A stretch of 64,000 bases of DNA, taken from Pelodera strongyloides. Taxonomy: Eukaryota; Nematoda; Chromadorea; Rhabditida; Rhabditidae. Location of the stretch: positions 21,926 through 85,925 of the forward strand of contig JAANDG010000615.1 in the NCBI GenBank assembly GCA_036852015.1, in the 5' to 3' direction. The notes under the pieces were generated by a model. That model saw only the letters and a program-made list of their open reading frames with translations, was not told where the DNA came from and did no database searches. The position numbers and the translations under genes are program-made. Every line of letters starts with the position of its first letter. Positions within the stretch are counted from its first letter, which is position 1. Of this stretch, positions 36,601 to 41,506 are shown one piece after another.

Positions 36601-39139
36601 TGTTCGCCATAAGGCCGCAAGCACGCGTGTAAATCATCAGTTATTTTAGAAATGGACTTATCATTTATGACGTCTGACAGGAAAGTGGATTGGGGAAACT
36701 TTTAAAGCGAAATACCGGTCGGTTTTTGAAACGCATTGCGTGCACCTGCCTTCTTAATCAGCATATGCAAATGAGCAAAAATTAGAATAAAAAATAGACC
36801 CCAATTAGACCCCACGTTGCAAAAATGCATAGGAATGCAATTACTTGAGATGCGTTTCAAAAACCGGCCGGTATTTCGCTTTAAAGCGAAATGCCAGCCT
36901 CTTTGGAAAATTTGAATATGATAAGCAAATCCCATGTATCCTATGCTAATTTTCCAAAGGGGCTAGCATTTCGCTTTAAAGGGAGCCATATAAAGTTTCT
37001 CACATTTACTGTGCAAACACTTATTTGAATCATTGTTTTCCCAAACTATTTGATATATATTTATCATATGTTCCCATCGTAAAAAAAAATTATGGGACAA
37101 ATAAAAATGTTTGTTGACTTGTAAACAATACACAGGGGAAGTCTCATAGCGGGAAATCAAGAAACCGTATTGAAAAAAAAACAATTCATTTGCTAATCTT
37201 TAATGTTGTTATTAGCTTTAAATGATTAGTCATGTAAGCCTGGAGCTAGCGCAGAAACATGGTATCCCTAATTTGATTGAGCAGAAAGAAAAACACGTTA
37301 GATAATACAATTTGAAACTAGGCTGGCGATCTACTGAAAATGTTTTTTGAGGTGTGCATCCAAGCACCATAATCTTATTGATAAGGAGTATAATTATGTG
37401 TTCGACACCTAAGAACCAAAACTATCCTGCTTCACAAATGAACTGGACTCCCGTGCACTGTGTCTGCGGATTCGGTTGATATCTTATTATATAAAGGAGA
37501 AGAGTTTGATTTTTTGTTTGTGTGAACGAAAAGAAAATTAGAATATCTAAATGCTATAAAACGAAAGCCGGAGCCCAGTCAATGAGCAAGCGAAATCGAA
37601 TATTATTTCATGATTTTTCAAGATAGGTTGCAAACGTTTCATACAAGTGTGCTCACTGTTCCTGCACATTAAACATTGAAAGTAGCCTCGGGCGGCGATA
37701 GCCGTCTGTTAAGATATAACTTTACTTTTACACTTTTACATGAAAACTTGTTCTGTTCGGATGAGTCAACGTGTTTATCTAGTACTTCCAAAATTATCCC
37801 ATAGGGAGAATATCAAAACAGCAATTATGATAATTGGCAAGGGCTCTCAATTTGGTGTATTTTTAGATTCAGCTGACAATTGACTAATTGCAAGTGCAAA
37901 CATGTATAGGTTACTGTACTGCACTGTACACACTATGTAAGTGCGAAGGTATAAATAAGAGTATTCGAAGAATAGATAGCTACCGTGTAAGTGCATTTCT
38001 GTATTTCACAAAACCTTTCAATATTTCATGTAAATTTCAGATTCAAGAAAAAGGGCTGTGCAAACACTCTCTTGGTCGCTGTTTTTAAAGGATCGCAGTC
38101 ACTACAAAATCGTCGTTTTTCTTCGAGCTTACTTGTATTTAGTAAAGAATAGAGACAAATACTTTACCAAAACCGAATAATTTGAATTCCAACTCAGGGA
38201 GTGAACAAGTAGAAAAGTAGTTCTACTTAGATACCGCAGGATCACGAAACGTGTTCATACAGCTGCTTCCCGATCGGGAGTATGCAAATTATTTCGGCAA
38301 ATATATGCATATTATATCTTTACATATATTGCAAGAGTCTGCAGGCATATCACTACACGTTTCATAATCCTGCGTCCTGCGGTAGCTAAGTAGAACTACT
38401 TTTCTACTTGTTCACACCCTGAGTTGGAATTCAAATGATTCGGTGTTGGTAAAGTATTTTTCTTTATTATTTACTAAATTCAAGTAAACTCGAAGCAAAA
38501 TGATGACTTTGGAGTGACTGCGATCCTTTAAAGCGAAATACCGGCTGGTTTGAAACCCATCTCAAGTACTTGCATTCCCATGCATTTATGCGAGGCGAGG
38601 TCTAATTGGGGTCTATTTTTTATTCTAATTTTGGCTCATTTGCATATGCATAATAAATCAGGTGTATACGCAGTGCGTTTCAAAAACCGGCCAGTAGCAA
38701 GGATATTTCTGAGACATTTCATTGAGAATACATTCAATAAAACAAAACTGCAAGAAAAAAAATAGAATTGTAATTAGCTCAATATTGAAAACCATTTAAT
38801 ACGAAAGAAATCCAATAAAAAAATCACGTGAACTATAAAATATTTCATCATAAGAACGTGTTTCGAAAATATTTTATTAGAAAACGCTGACCTGTTTCGT
38901 GCAAAATCCGGCAGATTAAATATGAACTCCTTTTTGGAACAATCGCCGCAGTTCGGATCTTCACGAGCACAAATTTCCAATCCATCAGTACAGATTTGCG
39001 TACGGTAAATTGAGGTATACGGTGGGGTAATTAGATAGATAAAGAATAGGCAATTAGCACAGGAAAGACTCCGAAAGTCGGCAGGGCTTAGGTACTGCCC
39101 GTGCCCGCTCATGCGACATTGAGATAATTGATCGATCAT
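13192..39139 (-). CDS. Class B (secretin-family) neuropeptide G-protein-coupled receptor
   Basis: Twelve exons, all phase-consistent: 38892-39139, 28157-28293, 27594-27710, 24509-24603, 24064-24155, 19049-19190, 18574-18727, 17015-17148, 16640-16725, 15723-15843, 15295-15447, then 13504-13659 (544 aa) or 13192-13404 (563 aa). Exons 2-4 give the extracellular hormone-binding domain (CPSTWDGWQCF, RCPAYIYGD, CTENGW, TDYRGC). Exon 5 is TM1, exon 6 TM2, and exon 7 TM3 with FSWMLAEGVYL. Exon 8 is TM4 plus the loop-2 Cys-Trp, exon 9 TM5, exon 10 TM6 after YRKAVRAAL, and exon 11 TM7 (GFAVSVILCYAN). Exon 1 holds a hydrophobic signal-like stretch and a Cys-rich segment. The family couples peptide hormones to heterotrimeric G proteins at the plasma membrane. 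Closest types would be nematode seb/pdfr receptors or insect DH31/DH44/PDF receptors; which one cannot be decided here. Intron 1 is over 10 kb. Confidence 0.9.
13504..13659 (-). CDS. Last exon A of the class B GPCR (C-terminal tail)
   Basis: Starts at GGA after an ATTAAAAG acceptor, phase 0 with exon 11, and encodes 51 residues to TAA. The tail is Tyr/His/Arg/Ser-rich and contains the tetrapeptide RHYPS twice (YARHYPSSNRP and ASRHYPSLNIS). The acceptor is weaker than usual. The reading frame on the opposite strand (13347-13712) is a shadow. Confidence 0.6.
   Translation of the reverse strand, partial: GYYAIGNYYARHYPSSNRPNSEYAAHQTYQHRGDYREEGRASRHYPSLNIS
14597..14750. repeat. MITE-L copy
   Basis: Ends GGGGTTTGCAAGTATGCCG and CATACTTGCAAACCCC; the second is the inverted complement of the first. 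About 150 bp. Confidence 0.75.
15007..15051 (-). CDS. Possible optional exon of the class B GPCR tail
   Basis: A 45-base, phase 0-0 segment between a TTACAAG acceptor and a GTAGAG donor encodes GTMNFRRGFQRRVHF, a basic stretch typical of receptor tails. It sits between exon 11 and both last exons, so it could be included or skipped without changing frame. No transcript evidence. Confidence 0.3.
15078..15249. repeat. MITE-A copy 3
   Basis: Ends AGCGAAATACCGGCCGG and CCGGCTGATATTTCGCT. One flank is CTAA and the other TTAA. It separates GPCR exon 11 from the possible optional tail exon. Confidence 0.9.
15860..15890. repeat. MITE-A terminal fragment
   Basis: AGAGCGAAATAACGGCC followed by TTTGAAACG is the first 30 bp of MITE-A. 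It is cut off where the hammerhead-like segment begins. Confidence 0.6.
15891..15960 (+). ncRNA. Partial hammerhead-like segment, copy 2
   Basis: CCTCGTC (15919-15925) and GAAACGAGG (15941-15949) can pair as a hammerhead helix III around the cleavage-site UC and the GAAA core, separated by TATGACTTA and GGGGTC. The CTGANGA core is missing here. The layout is that of the copy beside the Penelope-like element at 42583-42648. Unlikely to be active. Confidence 0.35.
16820..17002. repeat. MITE-A copy 4, beside a splice donor
   Basis: Complete element with TTAA on both sides. Its right TTAA ends 12 bases before the last base of GPCR exon 8 (17015), so the insertion lies just inside the intron. Confidence 0.9.
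17331..17370 (-). mobile_element. Helitron-like 3' terminus fragment
   Basis: Read on the minus strand it is CGCCTCAGGCGGCGATAGCC followed by GTCTGG, the 3' hairpin and end of the Helitron-like family. It is cut by MITE-B copy 2 at 17371. Confidence 0.4.
17371..17541. repeat. MITE-B copy 2
   Basis: Palindromic 171-bp element with TTAA at both ends; centre GATCGTCCACGGCAATCG, inverted relative to copy 1. Confidence 0.9.
17618..18031. repeat. MITE-C copy 2
   Basis: TTAA-bounded, ends AGGGTCAGGCCCATTTCA and inverse. The interior has inverted blocks around GCGTGACAACTGCGAT and CCAATTAGCGCG-like motifs shared with copies 1 and 3. Confidence 0.9.
18170..18462. repeat. MITE-H-like element with AGCCCGTATTCTCG ends
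   Basis: Outer ends TAGCCCGTATTCTCGCG and CGCGAGAATACGGGCTA. The interior repeats TGGTAGGCC/GGCCTACCA several times in both orientations. Confidence 0.75.
18880..19030 (+). mobile_element. Helitron-like element, short
   Basis: Begins TCTCCTATTATATTAAC and ends with GCCTCAGGCGGCGTAGCC followed by GGCTG, matching the family's 5' start and 3' hairpin. It lies in the intron between GPCR exons 7 and 6. Confidence 0.4.
19223..19378 (+). mobile_element. Helitron-like 5' fragment
   Basis: From TTCTATTATATAAAAGGG it matches the first 150 bp of the element at 36168-36403 (inverted), then stops where the long inverted-repeat element begins. Confidence 0.5.
19381..20423. mobile_element. Element with about 310-bp terminal inverted repeats
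   Basis: The first about 310 bp (from TTATCGTGAAAAAGTG to about GGGGAGCCAAAA) returns as an essentially exact inverse at about 20114-20423, around a 420-bp unique core. The arms carry mirrored, identical 72-codon frames, which follow from the inversion. No transposase seen. Confidence 0.85.
20515..20687. repeat. MITE-A copy 5
   Basis: TTAA-bounded; one end has AGAGAAATACCGGCCGG (G for C at position 3) and the other CCGGCTGGTATTTCGCT. Confidence 0.85.
21075..21245. repeat. MITE-B copy 3
   Basis: Complete palindromic copy with TTAA at both ends and the same centre as copy 1. Confidence 0.9.
21340..21720. repeat. MITE-J copies
   Basis: Contains TGAGCACTTCATTCTCGTGA and the CCTCCTCCTTTAAAGG terminus shared with segments near 48060, 48957, 49660 and 52167. 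Reading frames here are repeat-derived. Confidence 0.6.
21780..21840 (-). repeat. tRNA-derived SINE-like segment
   Basis: On the minus strand ATGGCCCAACTGGTAGAGCG resembles a tRNA D-arm/A-box, and GGTTCATTTTC follows at roughly B-box distance. No cloverleaf forms, so it is not a functional tRNA. Confidence 0.4.
22090..22175 (-). repeat. tRNA-derived SINE-like segment
   Basis: Minus strand shows ACAAAGCGGTGGACCACAG and then GGTCGTGGGTTCGGTTTC, an A-box-like and a degenerate B-box-like pair. tRNA-related, not functional. Confidence 0.4.
22600..23240. other. No gene supported
   Basis: Contains a 120-codon lysine-rich open frame (22674-23036, plus) ending in an A-run. It has no splice context, signal or family resemblance, and lies inside the large GPCR gene on the opposite strand. 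Treated as chance or repeat-derived. Confidence 0.4.
23252..23315 (+). mobile_element. Helitron-like 3' fragment
   Basis: ATGCCCATGCTAAACCAATC through GTCGCCTCAGGCGGCGTG and CTGG repeats the 3' end of the element at 36168-36403. Confidence 0.45.
23886..24042 (+). mobile_element. tRNA-derived SINE with 19-bp target duplication
   Basis: The 157-bp insert carries an A-box-like TGGCCTAGTGGGTAGCGC near its start and ends in ATAAAGAAG. It is flanked by the perfect 19-bp direct repeat TTTATTATATTTTAAACCA (23867-23885 and 24043-24061). The right copy ends one base short of the intron's GT, beside the donor of GPCR exon 5 (exon ends 24064). Confidence 0.75.
24646..24828. repeat. MITE-B copy 4
   Basis: TTAA-bounded palindrome; the right arm has a duplicated TTTTCCAAA and a shortened GCTAGC block. 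It lies 43 bp upstream of GPCR exon 4. Confidence 0.9.
24960..25106. repeat. MITE-A copy, left end missing
   Basis: Internal sequence and right end (CCGGACGGTATTTCGCTTTAA) are present; the left terminus is deleted. Confidence 0.75.
25385..25525. repeat. (GA)n microsatellite cluster
   Basis: Three GA runs separated by short unique spacers. Long Ser/Leu open frames on the minus strand come from this repeat. Confidence 0.95.
25928..26160. repeat. Inverted repeats around TTCGAGATGGAC
   Basis: GAGATGGAC occurs twice at 25929-25990 and its inverse GTCCATCTCGAAC twice at 26098-26155, with matching pyrimidine/purine blocks. Probably a MITE of another family. Confidence 0.55.
26556..26760. repeat. 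MITE-E, one end
   Basis: TTAA then AGGGATCGGTTCACCTTAAA and the GTGTCTGTTTTTTTTG block of MITE-E, followed by its internal AAAAAGGGTAATTGTCC. The opposite end is missing. Confidence 0.7.
27306..27413. repeat. MITE-A copy, right end cut
   Basis: Starts AAAGCGAAATACTGGCCGG and reaches CCGGCCGGTATT, then lacks TCGCTTTAA. Internal part shortened. Confidence 0.75.
27975..28136. repeat. MITE-F copy
   Basis: TTAA, AGCGTTACAACAGCCGGCC ... CCGGATGTTATACCGCT. It ends 20 bp downstream of GPCR exon 2 in the intron. Confidence 0.75.
28830..28856. repeat. Diverged telomere-like repeat
   Basis: GCCTAAGCCTAAAGCCTAAGG: three CCTAAG units with one insertion. Confidence 0.55.
29293..29680 (+). mobile_element. 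Helitron-like non-autonomous element 2
   Basis: Begins TCTTATTATATAAAGGAG. Near the 3' end it has two GC-rich hairpins (ATCGGCCGAAGGCCGAT and AGAGCCCGTAGGGCTCT) and ends GAACGTCTGG. Same termini as element 1. Confidence 0.5.
29901..30084. repeat. MITE-A copy
   Basis: AGCGAAATGCCGGCTG ... CCGACCGGCATTTGGCT, TTAA at the right end. It has GC where most MITE-A copies have AC, as in MITE-B. Confidence 0.85.
30936..31025. repeat. MITE-A left half
   Basis: TTAA, AGCGAATCATCGGCAGG, GTTTTTGAAACGCATCG; the right half is not present. Confidence 0.65.
31373..31552. repeat. MITE-A copy
   Basis: TTAA-bounded, AGCGAAATAGCAGCCGG ... CCGGCCAGTATTTGGCT. Confidence 0.85.
31807..31846. repeat. Interstitial telomere repeat (TTAGGC)6
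   Basis: Six uninterrupted TTAGGC units inside the large first intron of the GPCR. Confidence 0.95.
32194..32361. repeat. MITE-B copy 5, joined to MITE-C
   Basis: Palindromic copy; its right TTAA (32358-32361) is also the left TTAA of the next element, MITE-C copy 3. Confidence 0.9.
32358..32807. repeat. MITE-C copy 3
   Basis: Ends AGGGTCAGGCCCATTTCAAA and inverse, TTAA on both sides; internal tandem CAATATCGCAATTGCCACGC duplicated. Confidence 0.9.
33191..33378. repeat. MITE-F copy
   Basis: TTAA, AGTCGTGTGACAGCCGG ... CCGGCAGCCATATCACT, TTAA. Confidence 0.8.
33537..33607. repeat. (CT)n microsatellite
   Basis: Two runs of CT separated by CGCTTCCCC. Confidence 0.95.
33876..34036. repeat. 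MITE-F copy, diverged
   Basis: CCAGTTTTCAACCATATGCC ... GTTGTATCGCTTTAA; the right end is intact and the left end is worn. Confidence 0.55.
34330..34491. repeat. MITE-A copy, joined to MITE-M
   Basis: Left end reduced to TTAAAGCTTCTTGAAACGC; right end CCGGCCGGTATTTCGCT. Its right TTAA (34488-34491) is shared with MITE-M. Confidence 0.85.
34488..34918. repeat. MITE-M copy 1
   Basis: Begins TTAAAGGATCGCAGTCACT and ends AGTGACTGCCTTCCTTTAA. Long imperfect inverted repeat, about 430 bp. Confidence 0.8.
34939..34964. repeat. Diverged telomere-like repeat
   Basis: GGCTTAGGCCCTTAGGCTTAGGC: three TTAGGC units with small insertions, right after MITE-M. Confidence 0.6.
36168..36403 (-). mobile_element. 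Helitron-like non-autonomous element 4
   Basis: On the minus strand it begins TCTTTATTATATAAAAGAG and ends GTCGCCTCAGGCGGCGTG followed by TCTGG. Parts of it occur at 19223 and 23252. About 236 bp, no coding capacity. Confidence 0.5.
36702..36884. repeat. MITE-A copy, joined to MITE-B
   Basis: Complete copy; the right TTAA (36881-36884) is shared with the following MITE-B. Confidence 0.9.
36881..36979. repeat. MITE-B copy 6, internally deleted
   Basis: Both ends are intact (AGCGAAATGCCAGCC and GGCTAGCATTTCGCT), but only 99 bp long: most of one palindrome arm is missing. Confidence 0.9.
37446..37481 (+). repeat. SINE 3' fragment
   Basis: GTGCACTGTGTCTGCGGATT and CGGTTGATAT match the 3' part of the SINE at 63738-63975. 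Confidence 0.5.
37482..37708 (+). mobile_element. Helitron-like non-autonomous element 3
   Basis: TCTTATTATATAAAGGAG start and CCTCGGGCGGCGATAGCC then GTCTG end. It starts exactly where the SINE fragment stops, as if inserted into it. Confidence 0.5.
38085..38531. repeat. MITE-M copy 2, joined to MITE-A
   Basis: TTAAAGGATCGCAGTCACT ... AGTGACTGCGATCCTTTAA with long inverted arms (GTAGAACTACTTTTCTACTT motif). The right TTAA (38528-38531) is shared with MITE-A. Confidence 0.85.
38528..38696. repeat. MITE-A copy, right terminus missing
   Basis: Starts at the shared TTAA and reaches CCGGCCAGTA, then lacks TTTCGCTTTAA. Confidence 0.8.
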
Positions 39140-39204
39140 TACTGCTCATTAATGGGGCGATTTTTGATTGTCAGCTTGCACTTTGGTGATTATCCATGCA
39201 AAGC

Positions 39205-39206
39205 CT
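39205..39206 (-). other. Probable trans-splice acceptor of the class B GPCR
   Basis: Minus strand CTAATTTTCAG ends here, 65 bases before the ATG at 39139. The intervening sequence is in-frame with stops, so it is 5' UTR. Spliced-leader addition is inferred. Confidence 0.4.
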
Positions 39207-40283
39207 GAAAATTAGAATAAGAGTAATAGCGCAAGCACCATGACAATATATGATCACGGTACGTAGAGTGACGTCACAATTTCTTGGAAGAATGCCAAGA
39301 AAGTGAAAATGTTTAGAAAATAGATTAAGGTTTCAGGTGACAATTTGAGCACACGTATGTTCAGAGAGAAGAGAAACGCATTGTCATAGCGAGGGGCGGG
39401 GCCTAATGCACGGAGGCGGGGCTTTGTGGGAGAATTTACTCGCCCGTCTCCCAAAAGTTTAAAATGAAAGAGCGGCGACGTATCATATATTCGATATATG
39501 ATAATAGGTAAAGAAGCATTGTTAAGTGGTAGAGCAACGTTAAGGATCTTACGCTATGGACGAAAAGGTGTGCACACCCTTAGAACTCCACATTTTTGAT
39601 AGACTGCAATGACTAAGTCAAAAACTGGTGCAGCCTGCTTCCCAACCAACCGATGTCCTATCGCTAGTTAAGTATTTTATTTCGAAGTGTAATATAAACT
39701 TTTTACAGAATAGCCAATGACCATTGTTCACTCTTATAGAGTCGCATAGCAGTATTGTGTCTACTAGAGTGGGGCCAAAAGGGGTTGAGCGATTCACATG
39801 AGTGACTCATCACGCGCGGTTCACGGGTCAACCCGGGTCACACGTGAACCGCCTAGGCGATCCAACAAGAGAGTGACTCATGAGCCAACCCGGGGTGAGT
39901 GACTCACGTGAATAATTTCCAGTTTATGGATCTTCCGTCAAGTAAATGTAATTAATATAATTGTAAACGGTAGAGGGTAATTATTCTCGTATAGAACATA
40001 CTAAATATTATCGAGAAGTTTAAGTTAACATATGTAACCCGTCCGTTTTTCTTTTTGATTTTCGGCTCTGATCCGGAGTCGCCTCTTTTTCGCAGGCCGG
40101 TCTTATCCTGGTTAACTTGGTGCCGGAAGCTTCGGACGGGCACCAAAAATTTGCATAGGATACGTAGGAAATTCGTACCCTATGCAGATTTACCAAAGTA
40201 GGTAAGTAGATGCATAGAAGTAGCTCGTTATATCTACATTGTTTTCTCTTCATCATATTATTTGATGCACACCTCGGTAGTAT

Positions 40284-40678
40284 TTAAAGGGACAGGCCCA
40301 TCAAAGTAAACCTATATTCACAATACGTTCATAATGACTATCAATCATTTTTATTACAATACATACAAACTAAATTTCACATTTATTTGCCATGGAAAAC
40401 TTTTTTACGATGCGCTCAGCTTAAATGTATACCGAAAGCCGCAAATATCCTTGTCGTCTATGCAAATTTATCGTGAAATTATAATGCGATTAAAATTTGC
40501 ATATATAGCTTTGAAATCTGCAGTTTTATGGTATACATATGCGTTGAGCGCATTGGAAAAAGTTTTCCAGGGCGAATAATGGTGAAATTTATTTTGTATA
40601 TATTGTAATAAAAATGCTTGATAGTCATTATGAACTTATCGTAAATATAGGTTTATTTTGATGGGCCTGTCCCTTTAA
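40284..40678. repeat. MITE-D copy 1
   Basis: TTAA, AGGGACAGGCCCATCAAA ... TTTTGATGGGCCTGTCCCT, TTAA; long inverted arms. Lies between the protease and GPCR genes. Confidence 0.9.
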
Positions 40679-40866
40679 TAAAATAAAAATTAAACTTCTC
40701 AAACCAGTCTAAAAATCTCAGCCTTGCAATAAAAAGTTCATCATCGAATTTCTCACTGGCAATAAATCGTATTTTTAGGTATTTATGGACAAGTTATGAG
40801 AAAACATGTGTATTTGTGTGTATGAGCAGATGAATGAGTTCCAGATGCTGTCAGTTGCAGGCAATA

Positions 40867-41014
40867 GCCCGAATTCTCGGGTCGACAGGAATGTTCCGTT
40901 TGGGAGCTCATTCGTATGCAAATTTTTCCTCCAGCTAGTCTAGATAGTCGAGAAATTTGCATACAAAGGATTTCCCAAACGGAACGTTTCCATCGACCCG
41001 AGAATACGGGCTAA
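40867..41014. repeat. MITE-H copy 1
   Basis: AGCCCGAATTCTCGGGTCGA ... TCGACCCGAGAATACGGGCT inverted ends and a palindromic centre around TAGTCTAGATAGTCGAG. Confidence 0.85.
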
Positions 41015-41049
41015 TATTACCATTGCAATTCCAAATCCGCTGCACAACC

Positions 41050-41185
41050 AGACCAGAGGACATATTCACCGTTCCGTTCCCTTGGGGAAATATTCCCTGG
41101 GGACAGAAAATAGCATTCTATGTGAGACACGCAGAGAAAAAGACGGGGAATTTCCCATGGGAATTGGCGAATACGGCCTCATAAT
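41050..41185. repeat. G/H-like MITE
   Basis: AGAGGACATATTCACCGTTCC ends, inverse TTGGCGAATACGGCCTCAT. Inverted CCC(T/A)GGGGA blocks inside. Confidence 0.55.
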
Positions 41186-41472
41186 CACTAAGGTAGTCGA
41201 TTACGCAGTTCGTCTGCATATTGAACATTTGAACATTTATTAGCTTTACGCACACATCCGCATTGAATGGGAAATAAAGAATTATATCAATATTGTGTAA
41301 ACAAAATCAGGAGAAGTTTAACGCTATAGACGTTTTTTTATGAATCAACTATTTTATAATATAATACTTGCAAGAGTACCGTAATACGAAACAATAAAAG
41401 TGTTTTAAATTACAGAACACATTTGATGACAAACACCCCACTTTTACATAAACAAAAATAACACGAACTATA

Positions 41473-41478
41473 TTTATT
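41473..41478 (-). terminator. Polyadenylation signal AATAAA of the S28 protease gene
   Basis: AATAAA on the minus strand, about 29 bases after the stop codon at 41507-41509. Confidence 0.65.
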
Positions 41479-41506
41479 TGAACAAAATGACAAGTTAAAT
41501 CGAGTA

